This document shows positions 6,971 through 14,888 of a stretch of DNA of 21,318 bases, in pieces. Below the pieces are notes generated by a model. It searched no databases. It was not told where the DNA came from and worked only from the letters and a program-made list of their open reading frames with translations. The DNA is taken from positions 1 to 21,318 of the forward strand of contig CALCTA010000048.1 of the NCBI GenBank assembly GCA_937893945.1, read 5' to 3'. Position numbers and translations under genes: made by a program. Every line of letters begins with the position of its first letter. Positions within the stretch are counted from its first letter, which is position 1. The DNA comes from an uncultured Clostridia bacterium. GTDB lineage: Bacteria > Bacillota > Clostridia > Oscillospirales > CAG-272.

Positions 6971-7745
6971 TTGTCAACTCATCTAAGCTGCCAAAGCGAT
7001 ATCCCTGTGCTCTCAGCTCATCTATGATATCCCCAAGGATCGCCGCATTAGTGGCTGACGTTGGATGAAGAAGCATTATCTCTCCATTGTGGAGATTTGA
7101 AAGTATCTTCTCCTTAGCAGCCTCGTGCGACGGCTGAGAATTATTGTCCCAATCGGCATAAGCAAAGCTCCAGAATATCGTCTTGTAACCAAGCGCCTCG
7201 GCAAATTCCATACTCTGTTTCGAGAATTTTCCCTCAGGCGGTCTGAAGGACTTGGGCATCTTCATACCCGTCGTATCCTCATAGACTTTTTCAAGAGCCT
7301 CGAGCTCTGCCTTGAACTCATCAACAGTCTTGCATTTGGTAACGTCCAAATGCTTGCTTGTGTGATTACATACCAAATGTCCTTCATCTATCATACGAAA
7401 GATCAGATCGCTGTTTTTCAGAATGATATTATCAAGGACGAAGAAAGCCGCGCATACCTTTTTCTCCTTCAATACGTCAAGGATCTTCGCAACGTTTCCG
7501 TTCTCGTATCCCGCGTCGAAGGTGAGGTATATGACCTTATCGCTATCATTATCAGAGTGCTCTTTATCAACGTAAAATCCGCCGTGATCCTCAATAAAGC
7601 GCATATTGGCGTCGGCGACAGGTTGTAGATGCTGCTTGTTTCTTACGCAGTACCAGCTGAAGCTGTTACCCGTAGCAAAAGCAGGAATACAACACAATGA
7701 TATAATACACAAGCTTATTATAAAGGAAGTCAAACTTCGTCTCAT
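6954..7745 (-). CDS. pdaA: Delta-lactam-biosynthetic de-N-acetylase PdaA
   Basis: Removes the acetyl group from muramic acid after CwlD has cut the peptide, and so forms the muramic delta-lactam of spore cortex that germination enzymes recognise. The 263-residue product has a signal peptide (MRRSLTSFIISLCIISLCC..AFA, cut near 24/25). The PdaA-specific N-terminal region has SFSWYCVRNKQHLQP (28-42) and GGFYVDK. The CE4 core has LTFDAGYENG (74-83, D77), NHTSKH (127-132), RPPEGKFS (168-175), WSFAYADW (192-199) and LLHPTS (225-230). The second Asp of classical CE4 is replaced by Ala in DAGYENG; Bacillus PdaA has Asn there, so this is family-typical. The ATG at 7745 is chosen for its GGGAGGTGA site; an upstream ATG at 7778 would place that site inside the gene. 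No clear sigma-G promoter is seen. Confidence 0.93.
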   Translation of the reverse strand: MRRSLTSFIISLCIISLCCIPAFATGNSFSWYCVRNKQHLQPVADANMRFIEDHGGFYVDKEHSDNDSDKVIYLTFDAGYENGNVAKILDVLKEKKVCAAFFVLDNIILKNSDLIFRMIDEGHLVCNHTSKHLDVTKCKTVDEFKAELEALEKVYEDTTGMKMPKSFRPPEGKFSKQSMEFAEALGYKTIFWSFAYADWDNNSQPSHEAAKEKILSNLHNGEIMLLHPTSATNAAILGDIIDELRAQGYRFGSLDELTNAKNS

Positions 7746-7833
7746 AAATTTCACCTCCCGATAACTATTGTGCTTCAAAAATCTCTATTTAAGCAAAGAA
7801 AATTTTTACAAAGCTTTTTATCATAAAATTTGC

Positions 7834-7876
7834 AAAAAGCAGATCCGAGCGCATCGCAAAGGATGCGCTCGGATCT
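7834..7876 (-). terminator. Rho-independent terminator of the adhE-kinase transcript
   Basis: A perfect 15-bp stem (7841-7855 with 7862-7876) and 6-nt loop. On the minus strand it is followed by GCTTTTTGC, giving a five-T run. It lies 19 bases after the kinase stop and separates it from the pdaA pair. Confidence 0.88.
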
Positions 7877-7894
7877 TTCTGATTTATATTTTAA

Positions 7895-8644
7895 TTATTC
7901 GTAATCTACGACGTTAGTCCAGGAGTGGAGAAAATCTCTCTCCTCTGGCTTTCCCTTTACAGACTGAGACGCCGCAACTATCGGCATCCATTTCTGAACG
8001 TACTTCTTCTCAGTCTTACTCTTGGCGCAGAAAAGGTCAAGATACTTGTCAGCTAATGCCTGATTTCCGTCAAGGCAGAAAAGAAGATAGGTTCTTGCAA
8101 CGTCCGCAGACGCATTACCCTGTGTAACGTGCGCCCAGTCGATGATGTAAGGAATTCCCGAATCTGTTATAATTATGTTCGAAGGGTTGAAGTCTCCATG
8201 GCATACCTTGTTGTGCTTGGGCATACCCTCAAGACGTGTGTGAAGCTCATAACGGGTAGTCTCATCGAGATCGGCAAGGCTGATCTTTCTGTTCATCTTA
8301 TCCTTAAGCTTTGTAAGCAGAGGTGAGGTCTTGGAGTGTACCTTCATCTGAAGCTCTACAAAAAGGTTAAGATAATAGTCTTCATTTTCAGGATTTTCCG
8401 CCATAAGAATATCAAGCGTTTTTCCCGAGATATACTCGGACACTATAGCCCATTTTCCGTCTATCTTGGATACCTCAAGTGCCTTGGGGATATTGAGTCC
8501 TGTCTCCTCAACGCGCGCCTGATTGAGAGCCTCGTTGAGAACGTCTGCCTTAGAGTATTCTGCATCAAATACCTTAATAGAGTTATTTCCGTCGCGATAA
8601 AGGGTCTTGTTAGTTCTGACTGCAATAATGTTGTCAAGTTTCAT
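7895..8644 (-). CDS. Aminoglycoside phosphotransferase (APH)-fold small-molecule kinase
   Basis: Predicted to transfer phosphate from ATP to a small hydroxylated substrate; the substrate is not evident. The 249-residue product has a protein-kinase-like layout: NSIKVF (21-26) with the likely ATP-contacting Lys24, hinge region WAIVSEYISG (65-74), catalytic loop CHGDFNPSN (148-156) with D151 and N156, metal-binding IIDWAH (167-172), and a C-terminal helical lobe. These motifs are shared by APH, choline kinase, thiamine kinase and fructosamine-kinase-like enzymes. It should not be read as a resistance gene. It starts 15 bases after the adhE stop with its own GGGAG site and has no promoter between, so it is probably cotranscribed with adhE. 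Its terminator follows directly. Confidence 0.82.
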   Translation of the reverse strand: MKLDNIIAVRTNKTLYRDGNNSIKVFDAEYSKADVLNEALNQARVEETGLNIPKALEVSKIDGKWAIVSEYISGKTLDILMAENPENEDYYLNLFVELQMKVHSKTSPLLTKLKDKMNRKISLADLDETTRYELHTRLEGMPKHNKVCHGDFNPSNIIITDSGIPYIIDWAHVTQGNASADVARTYLLFCLDGNQALADKYLDLFCAKSKTEKKYVQKWMPIVAASQSVKGKPEERDFLHSWTNVVDYE

Positions 8645-8659
8645 ATTTTTCTCCCTTTC

Positions 8660-11296
8660 TTAAGCCTTGGGCATTTCTTCTTCGCGGAAATGCTTGCCAT
8701 AATATGCATTGAGATACATCTGCTTGATCTCGCTCATAAGAGGATATCTGGGGTTAGCGCCTGTGCACTGATCGTCGAATGCCTGCTCCACCATGTCGTC
8801 AAGGCGAGCGAGGAATTCCTCTTCATCTACACCGTAATCCTTAATGGTCTTCTTTATTCCAACCTGAGCCTTAAGATCGTTGATAGCCTTAATGAGATTT
8901 TCTACCTTTTTCTCGTCAGTCTTGCCGCCAAGTCCGAGGTAATCAGCTATCTCAGCATAACGAGCGAGAGTGTGAGGATGATCGTACTGCGAGAAAGTAC
9001 CCATCTTTGCAGGAGCTTCCGCGGAATTGAAGCGAATGACTTCTTCTATCATAAGAGCGTTTGCTACACCGTGAGGCAAATGATAGAACGCGCCAAGCTT
9101 ATGAGCCATAGAATGACATACTCCGAGGAACGCGTTTGCGAAAGCCATACCTGCCATCGTAGCAGCGTTTGCCATCTTCTCACGAGCCTCTACGTCTGTC
9201 TGACCGTTCTCGTAAGCTCTGGGAAGATACTTGAAGATGTTCTTAAGTGCCTGGAGCGCGAGACCGTCGGTATAGTCTGTAGCGAGCATTGCGGCATAAG
9301 CCTCAACTGCGTGAGTTACGGCATCAATACCCGAAGCGGCTGTCAGTCCACGAGGAGCGGACATATGGAAGTCGGTGTCGATGATCGCCATATTGGGAAG
9401 AAGCTCGTAATCAGCAAGAGGATACTTAACACCGGTCTTTTCATCGGTGATAACTGCGAAAGGAGTTACTTCAGATCCTGTACCTGCGGAGGTAGGAATT
9501 GCGATGAAGTATGCCTTCTCACCCATCTTCGGGAAGGTATAGACTCTCTTACGGATATCGATAAATCTCATCGCCATATCCATAAAGTCTGCCTCCGGGT
9601 GCTCATAGAGAACCCACATGATCTTTGCGGCGTCCATTGCAGAGCCACCGCCGAGTGCGATGATGGTATCGGGTGCAAAGGCTCTCATCTGAGCTGCGCC
9701 TTCGGTTGCGTTCGCAAGGGTCGGATCGGGCTGTACGTTAAAGAAAGTGGTATGCTGGATGCCCATCGCATCAAGCTTATCTGTGATCGGCTTTGTGTAG
9801 CCGTTCTGGTAAAGGAAGTTATCGGTTACGATAAAAGCCTTCTTTGCGCCTCTTACAGTTCTCAGTTCATCGAGAGCTACGGGGAGACAGCCCTTTTTAA
9901 TATATATCTTTTCAGGTGCTCTAAACCAAAGCATATTCTCTCTCCTCTCTGCTACTGTTTTAATGTTTAAGAGGTGCTTTACACCAACGTTTTCCGAAAC
10001 GCTGTTGCCGCCCCAAGAACCGCATCCAAGCGTGAGCGACGGAGCGAGCTTGAAGTTGTAAAGGTCGCCGATACCGCCGTGAGCGGAGGGAGTATTCACG
10101 AGAATACGGCAGGTCTTCATGCGAGCGGCAAAGGCATCAAGCTTTTCGGTCTCAGTAATTTCGTTCAAATATACGCTTGAGGTGTGTCCATAGCCACCGT
10201 CTGCCACAAGTCTGTCTGCCTTATCGAGAGCTTCTTCAAAGCTCTTTACCTTATACATAGCAAGCACAGGAGAAAGCTTTTCGTGAGCGAACTCCTCGGA
10301 AAGCTCTACGCTCTCAACCTCACCGATAAGGATCTTTGTGCCTGCAGGAACAGTTACGCCTGCGAGCTCTGCGATCTTCGCAGCTCTCTGACCAACGATC
10401 TTTGCGTTGAGTGCACCGTTGATGATGATAGTCTTACGAACCTTTTCGGTTTCCGTAGGATCGAGGAAATAGCATCCTCGTGCCGCAAACTCTGCCTTAA
10501 CTGCATCATAGATAGACTCAAGAACGATAACAGACTGCTCGGAAGCGCAGATCATACCGTTATCAAAGGTCTTGGAGTGAATTATGGAGTTGACTGCGAG
10601 AAGAATATCAGCGCTATCGTCAATTATCGCAGGAGTATTTCCCGCGCCAACGCCAAGTGCAGGCTTTCCGCTTGAGTAAGCCGCTCTTACCATTCCGGGA
10701 CCGCCCGTAGCGAGAATAATGTCTGATTCCTTCATAACCGTGTTAGTCATCTCAAGCGAGGGCACGTCGATCCAATCTATTATTCCCTCGGGAGCGCCTG
10801 CCGCTACTGCCGCTTCAAGAACGAGCTTAGCAGCCGCAATGGTAGAATTCTTTGCTCTAGGGTGAGGGCTGATAATTATAGCATTACGCGTCTTAAGCGC
10901 CAAAAGACACTTGAAGATAGCTGTAGATGTAGGATTAGTGGTAGGAATAACAGCAGCAATAACACCGATAGGCTCTGCTATTTTCTTAGTACCGTACGCC
11001 TTATCCTCTTCTATAACACCGCAGGTCTTTGTATCCTTATACGCGTTATAGATGTATTCAGCCGCATAGTGATTTTTAATGACCTTATCCTCAACAACGC
11101 CCATACCCGTCTCTTGAACGGCAAGCTTTGCCAAGGAGATCCTTGCCTTATCTGCGGCAGATGCCGCTGCCAAGAAGATCTTGTCAACCTGCTCCTGACT
11201 ATAGGTCGCGAACTGCTTTTGTGCAAGTCTGACGCGCGCAATCGTTTCCTGAAGCTTTTCAACGCTGTCAACGATCTCATAAGCCTTAGTGTTCAT
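8660..11296 (-). CDS. adhE: Bifunctional acetaldehyde-CoA/alcohol dehydrogenase
   Basis: Converts acetyl-CoA to acetaldehyde and then ethanol, oxidising two NADH, as the fermentative redox sink; the family forms cytoplasmic filaments (spirosomes). At 878 residues it is full length. The N-terminal aldehyde dehydrogenase domain (1 to about 440) has IPTTNPTSTAIFKCL (117-131), the glycine-rich VGAGNTPA and the catalytic Cys250 in NGMICASEQ. The C-terminal iron-dependent alcohol dehydrogenase domain starts near ENMLWFRAPEKIY and has GGGSAMDAAK for NADH, IPTSAGTGSEVTPF, and iron ligands in GIDAVTHAVEAY and CHSMAHKLGAFYHLPHG. The ATG at 11296 follows an AGGATC site. A perfect sigma-A promoter with a Rex-like operator just upstream indicates control by the NADH/NAD+ ratio. 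It leads a two-gene transcript with the APH-fold kinase. Confidence 0.98.
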   Translation of the reverse strand: MNTKAYEIVDSVEKLQETIARVRLAQKQFATYSQEQVDKIFLAAASAADKARISLAKLAVQETGMGVVEDKVIKNHYAAEYIYNAYKDTKTCGVIEEDKAYGTKKIAEPIGVIAAVIPTTNPTSTAIFKCLLALKTRNAIIISPHPRAKNSTIAAAKLVLEAAVAAGAPEGIIDWIDVPSLEMTNTVMKESDIILATGGPGMVRAAYSSGKPALGVGAGNTPAIIDDSADILLAVNSIIHSKTFDNGMICASEQSVIVLESIYDAVKAEFAARGCYFLDPTETEKVRKTIIINGALNAKIVGQRAAKIAELAGVTVPAGTKILIGEVESVELSEEFAHEKLSPVLAMYKVKSFEEALDKADRLVADGGYGHTSSVYLNEITETEKLDAFAARMKTCRILVNTPSAHGGIGDLYNFKLAPSLTLGCGSWGGNSVSENVGVKHLLNIKTVAERRENMLWFRAPEKIYIKKGCLPVALDELRTVRGAKKAFIVTDNFLYQNGYTKPITDKLDAMGIQHTTFFNVQPDPTLANATEGAAQMRAFAPDTIIALGGGSAMDAAKIMWVLYEHPEADFMDMAMRFIDIRKRVYTFPKMGEKAYFIAIPTSAGTGSEVTPFAVITDEKTGVKYPLADYELLPNMAIIDTDFHMSAPRGLTAASGIDAVTHAVEAYAAMLATDYTDGLALQALKNIFKYLPRAYENGQTDVEAREKMANAATMAGMAFANAFLGVCHSMAHKLGAFYHLPHGVANALMIEEVIRFNSAEAPAKMGTFSQYDHPHTLARYAEIADYLGLGGKTDEKKVENLIKAINDLKAQVGIKKTIKDYGVDEEEFLARLDDMVEQAFDDQCTGANPRYPLMSEIKQMYLNAYYGKHFREEEMPKA

Positions 11297-11359
11297 TTTT
11301 TGATCCTTTCAAAACTATTTTTCTATTCGAAAATTATACTTGTTTTATCTTTTGAAAAA

Positions 11360-11388
11360 ATTATATCACACCAAGATAACCTTGTCAA
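11360..11388 (-). promoter_or_regulatory. Consensus sigma-A promoter of adhE
   Basis: On the minus strand TTGACA (11383-11388), exactly 17 bp, TATAAT (11360-11365): a perfect match to consensus. Transcription would start near 11353, leaving a leader of about 57 nt. A promoter this strong usually needs a repressor, which fits the adjacent Rex-like site. Confidence 0.9.
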
Positions 11389-11395
11389 TAGATAT

Positions 11396-11413
11396 TTGTT
11401 ATTTTTTTAACAG
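11396..11413 (-). promoter_or_regulatory. Putative Rex operator upstream of adhE
   Basis: On the plus strand TTGTTATTTTTTTAACAG, an imperfect palindrome matching 12 of the 14 defined positions of the clostridial Rex site TTGTTAANNNNTTAACAA. It sits 7 bp beyond the adhE -35 box. Rex is a known NADH-responsive repressor of adhE in clostridia. The site call is by pattern only, and its A/T-rich centre means chance is possible. Confidence 0.6.
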
Positions 11414-11457
11414 GTTAGTGCAATTTGTTTAAATTTAAATAATATTTTTATAAATCA

Positions 11458-11498
11458 AAGCGGTTGATTATGTGCAGTATACACAAAACCAACCGCTT
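11458..11498 (-). terminator. Hairpin downstream of the serine ammonia-lyase gene, probable terminator
   Basis: AAGCGGTTG (11458-11466) pairs perfectly with CAACCGCTT (11490-11498) around a 23-nt loop that can itself pair TGTG with CACA. It lies 11 bases after the stop at 11509. On the minus strand it is followed by TGATTTAT rather than a clean T-run, so termination may be leaky. Between it and the Rex-like site the sequence is AT-rich, including the palindrome TTTAAATTTAAA, with no gene. Confidence 0.55.
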
Positions 11499-11508
11499 AT
11501 AAATACAC

Positions 11509-12708
11509 TTATCGAGTATAGTATTTAGCAAGTCCGCCGGTAGACGTCTCCCTGTACTGACTTCTGAGATGCTTTCCAGTTTCATACATGGTCTTTACCA
11601 CCGTATCGAAGGACACCTTGCTCAATGGAGCGAGGAAATTTGCAAGGCTGACCGCGTTTATAGCGCGCATCGCGGCAACTGCGTTTCTTTCTATGCAAGG
11701 TATCTGCACGAGTCCGTCAATAGGGTCGCAGGTAAGACCGAGATGATGCTCCATGGCGACTTCTGCCGCATATTCTATCTGCGCTATTCCCATCTCAAAC
11801 AGCTCACCGAGAGCCGCCGCAGCCATAGAGCAAGCACTTCCTATCTCTGCCTGGCATCCGCACTCCGCTCCGCTGATCGATGCATTCTTCTTTATTATAT
11901 TTCCTATTATTCCGCCCGTTGCCAATGCTCTGAGTATCTGATCGTCATTGAAATGCTTCTGATCCTGCATGTATTTAAGGACTGAGGGCAAAACTCCACA
12001 GCTACCGCAGGTTGGTGCGGTAACTATCTCACCGCCGCCCGCATTTTGCTCGCTGACTGCAAAAGCATAAGCACAAACTATTCTGTTTTCACGGGTCTGC
12101 GCCGACTCGTCTATATGTCTCTGCTGAAAAAGAACTCTGGCTTTTCTTGTTACGTGAAGTCCGCCGCCGAGAGTCCCCTCCGCACAAAGTCCGAGATCTA
12201 CACTCTGCTTCATAGTCAGCCATATTTTAGAGAGATAGTTCCAAATATCCTTTCCCTCAACCATTTCAACGTAATCGGGAATGCGCATATTGTGCTTATT
12301 ACAGTATTCGGCTATCTCAGAGAAAGTATTGTGAGGATATATATCAACAGTTTCAGCTCTGCTCTCGCCATCCGTAAGGATACTTCCTCCACCGATGCTG
12401 TAAAAGACCTCGCTTCCAAGTTCCTCTCCATTAAGATAAGCCTTAAGGCGTAAAGTGTTGGGGTGGAAATCGGTAGGAGTCTCTTTATCAAAAATAACCT
12501 CGCAGGATTTTGGCTCAAACGCTTCGCGTATGACCTTATCTGTCATATGTCCTGCACCCGTCATCGCAAGCGAGCCGAAAAGTATCGCTTCATATTTATC
12601 TGCATTTGAATATTTTGATTTGAAGCTTATAGCAGCTTTATACGGTCCCATAGTATGTGAACTGCTGGGTCCTCTGCCTATCTTATATAATTCTCTGATG
12701 CTTTCCAT
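11509..12708 (-). CDS. L-serine ammonia-lyase, iron-sulfur dependent, single chain
   Basis: Deaminates L-serine to pyruvate and ammonia using a [4Fe-4S] cluster, in cytoplasmic serine catabolism. The 399-residue product joins the beta domain (1 to about 150: SIRELYKIGRGPSSSHTMGP at 3-22, SIGGGSI) and the catalytic alpha domain (from about 165) in one polypeptide, as in E. coli SdaA, whereas many Firmicutes split them into sdaAB and sdaAA. Expected cluster ligands are C285 in CGCQAEIG, C327 in LTCDPIDG and C338 in QIPCIERN. Extra cysteines occur in APTCGSCGVLPS (C234, C237). The ATG at 12708 has AGGG nine bases upstream; the frame extends to 12801, but that would pass through its promoter. It is monocistronic with a perfect sigma-A promoter. 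Confidence 0.93.
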   Translation of the reverse strand: MESIRELYKIGRGPSSSHTMGPYKAAISFKSKYSNADKYEAILFGSLAMTGAGHMTDKVIREAFEPKSCEVIFDKETPTDFHPNTLRLKAYLNGEELGSEVFYSIGGGSILTDGESRAETVDIYPHNTFSEIAEYCNKHNMRIPDYVEMVEGKDIWNYLSKIWLTMKQSVDLGLCAEGTLGGGLHVTRKARVLFQQRHIDESAQTRENRIVCAYAFAVSEQNAGGGEIVTAPTCGSCGVLPSVLKYMQDQKHFNDDQILRALATGGIIGNIIKKNASISGAECGCQAEIGSACSMAAAALGELFEMGIAQIEYAAEVAMEHHLGLTCDPIDGLVQIPCIERNAVAAMRAINAVSLANFLAPLSKVSFDTVVKTMYETGKHLRSQYRETSTGGLAKYYTR

Positions 12709-12741
12709 AAACCAAGCCCTTTCGAACGTGTATTTTATTAA

Positions 12742-12770
12742 ATTATATATGAAATAATAGCTTTTGTCAA
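12742..12770 (-). promoter_or_regulatory. Consensus sigma-A promoter of the serine ammonia-lyase gene
   Basis: On the minus strand TTGACA (12765-12770), a 17-bp spacer and TATAAT (12742-12747), a perfect consensus. The -35 begins only a few bases after the arginine-operon terminator, so the two transcription units are packed closely. No operator palindrome is evident. Confidence 0.88.
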
Positions 12771-12775
12771 GACGA

Positions 12776-12808
12776 AAAAAGCTTGGAAAGGATATTTCCA
12801 AGCTTTTT
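12776..12808 (-). terminator. Terminator of the arginine operon
   Basis: A perfect 14-bp stem AAAAAGCTTGGAAA/TTTCCAAGCTTTTT around GGATA, giving a run of six T on the minus strand. It lies 14 bases after the argF stop. Confidence 0.92.
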
Positions 12809-12822
12809 AATTTATTATGTGT

Positions 12823-13728
12823 TTATTTAAGCATGCATTTGACGAGAACCGCCTTCTGTGCGTGAAGTCTGTTCTCTGCCTCGTCAAATATCTCGTCGGC
12901 GTGAGCCTCAAGGACATCATCAGTTATCTCCTCACCTCTGTGCGCGGGGAGACAGTGCATTACCATAGCGTCAGAGTGAGCAACGGCCATAACGTCGGAG
13001 TTTATCTGATATCCCGCGAATATCTTCTTTCTCTCCTCTGCCTCAGCTTCTTGACCCATAGATGCCCATACGTCTGTGTAAAGAACGTCAGCCTCCTTTG
13101 CCGCCTCAAGAACGCTCTCGGTGCAAGTAAACGTACCATTCTCAGCCGCCCACTTCATAAGCTCGGCATCGGGCTCATATCCATGAGGACATGCCACAGA
13201 AACCTCCATTCCCATCTTGATACCACCAACGATAAGCGAGTTTGTCATATTGTTTCCATCACCTATGTAGCAAAGCTTTTTGCCCTTAAGCACTCCCTTA
13301 TGCTCACGGATAGTCATAAGATCCGCAAGGACCTGACAAGGATGGCAATAATCTGTAAGTCCGTTGATTATCGGAATAGATCCGTATTTTGCAAGATCCT
13401 CAACCTCTTCCTGAGCGTATGTTCTTATCATAATGCCGTCAAGATATCTCGAAAGGACTCTCGCTGTATCCTGTACGGGCTCACCTCTGCCTATCTGAAG
13501 ATCGCGTGAGCTGAGGAAAAGTGCGTTTCCTCCAAGGTCGTACATTCCAACCTCAAAGGAAACACGGGTTCTCGTAGATGACTTTTCAAAAATAAGTCCT
13601 AATGTCTTTCCCTTAAGGATGTGATGCTCAATGCCGTTCTTTTTTTCGTATTTGAGCTGATCCGCAAGATTAAGTATCTCAACTATCTCCTTTTCGGAAA
13701 GATCCATAAGCTTTAAAAGATGTTTCAT
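12823..13728 (-). CDS. argF: Ornithine carbamoyltransferase
   Basis: Makes citrulline from ornithine and carbamoyl phosphate in the cytoplasm, usually as a trimer. The 301-residue product has all family signatures: carbamoyl phosphate loop SSTRTR (50-55), HPCQ (129-132), DGNNMTNSL (157-165) and the ornithine-binding HCLPAHRG (258-265). The ATG at 13728 shares an ATGA overlap with the argD stop and has GGAGG ten bases upstream; a TTG-type start three codons earlier is less likely. It is the last gene of the operon and is followed by a strong terminator. A catabolic carbamoyltransferase (arcB) is the alternative name, but the biosynthetic operon context favours argF. Confidence 0.96.
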   Translation of the reverse strand: MKHLLKLMDLSEKEIVEILNLADQLKYEKKNGIEHHILKGKTLGLIFEKSSTRTRVSFEVGMYDLGGNALFLSSRDLQIGRGEPVQDTARVLSRYLDGIMIRTYAQEEVEDLAKYGSIPIINGLTDYCHPCQVLADLMTIREHKGVLKGKKLCYIGDGNNMTNSLIVGGIKMGMEVSVACPHGYEPDAELMKWAAENGTFTCTESVLEAAKEADVLYTDVWASMGQEAEAEERKKIFAGYQINSDVMAVAHSDAMVMHCLPAHRGEEITDDVLEAHADEIFDEAENRLHAQKAVLVKCMLK

Positions 13729-14888
13729 TTGGCACAAGCCTCCTTAATAATTTTTACCGCCTTTTTGAGTTGCTCCCATTCTATGTTGAGTGCGGGGAGA
13801 AGTCTTACCTTCTGCTTCGCTTTTATGACCAAAACTCCCTTTTCTCTGCACTCTTCTATTACGTCAGAGGCGGTGCGCTCTGTCTCAATTCCTATCATAA
13901 GTCCAAGACCGCTGACACTCTTAACCCCTTTAGCTCCGCTAAGCTCTTCAAATATATATTTGCTTTTTTGCTTTACATCGCAAAGCAGATCATCGTCTAT
14001 GCGCGAGATAACGTTCAAAGCCGCTGCCGCGCACACAGGGTTTCCGCCAAAGGTAGAGCCGTGCATTCCAACACCGAGAATATCCTTGACTTTATCGCCA
14101 AGCAATGTTGCTCCCATGGGAAGACCGCCTGCAAGTCCTTTAGCTGTGCTTACTATATCGGGAGTAATACCGAAATTCATATAAGCGTAAAGCTCTCCGC
14201 TTCTTCCGTTTCCACATTGCACCTCATCGGCGATAAGAAGCAGATCGTTTTCCTTTGCTATATCATCAAGACCTTTGAGAAAATCTTTATCAAGAGGAAG
14301 TACTCCTCCCTCGCCCTGAACCACCTCAAACATCAATGCGCAGCATTTGTTTTCAGAGACGAGTCTTCTGACGTCGTCAAGGTCATTTGCCACGGCGTGA
14401 ACAAATCCCTCTGTAAGAGGAAGAAAATCCTTGTGGAACACATCCTGACCTGTTGCGGCAAGTGTGGTCAAGGTCCTTCCGTGAAAGCTGTCCTTTAGGG
14501 TTACTATCGTAGTATATTCCGCACCCTTTTTAAGCTCTCCGTACTTTCTTGCGGTCTTTATAGCACATTCGTTTGCTTCCGCGCCTGAATTTGAGAAAAA
14601 CACTTTGCTCATTCCCGTTCGCTCACACAAAAGAGCCGCCAGCTCCGCACAGGGCTGACTGTAATAGAGATTAGAGGTATGCTGAAGCTTTGAAAGCTGA
14701 GCATTTACCGCATCTATCCACTCATTATCTGAATATCCGAATGTATTTACAGCTATTCCTGTGCCAAGATCTATATATTCCTTTCCGTCCTCGTCGTAAA
14801 CGAGTGAGCCCTTTCCCGAAACAAGAGCAATAGGAAATCTTGCATAGGTTGAGGCTACGTATTTATTATCAAGCTCTTTCGTAGTCAT
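13725..14888 (-). CDS. argD: Acetylornithine aminotransferase
   Basis: A PLP-dependent transfer of the amino group from glutamate to N-acetylglutamate semialdehyde, giving N-acetylornithine. The 387-residue product is a class-III aminotransferase with SNSGAEANE (99-107), SFHGRT (134-139), EVVQGEGGV (188-196), the cofactor Asp in ADEVQCGNGRSG (220-231) and the Schiff-base Lys250 in STAKGLAGGLPMGA. The start at 14888 has GGGAG nine bases upstream and lies 20 bases inside the end of argB, so translation is likely coupled. It shares ATGA with argF. Confidence 0.96.
   Translation of the reverse strand: MTTKELDNKYVASTYARFPIALVSGKGSLVYDEDGKEYIDLGTGIAVNTFGYSDNEWIDAVNAQLSKLQHTSNLYYSQPCAELAALLCERTGMSKVFFSNSGAEANECAIKTARKYGELKKGAEYTTIVTLKDSFHGRTLTTLAATGQDVFHKDFLPLTEGFVHAVANDLDDVRRLVSENKCCALMFEVVQGEGGVLPLDKDFLKGLDDIAKENDLLLIADEVQCGNGRSGELYAYMNFGITPDIVSTAKGLAGGLPMGATLLGDKVKDILGVGMHGSTFGGNPVCAAAALNVISRIDDDLLCDVKQKSKYIFEELSGAKGVKSVSGLGLMIGIETERTASDVIEECREKGVLVIKAKQKVRLLPALNIEWEQLKKAVKIIKEACAK

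Noticed and set aside
7760..7833. Sigma-G promoter for pdaA
   Set aside because: The best candidate (TGCTTA, 17 bp, CACAATA) matches only part of the consensus and is in AT-rich sequence, so I did not list it.
7895..8644. Aminoglycoside resistance gene
   Set aside because: The APH fold is shared with housekeeping kinases; position behind adhE and lack of mobile context do not support resistance.
8336..9970. A 544-codon open frame on the plus strand opposite adhE
   Set aside because: It lies wholly antisense to adhE and the kinase, has Cys/His/Arg-rich composition typical of a shadow frame, no ribosome site, and no recognisable domain.
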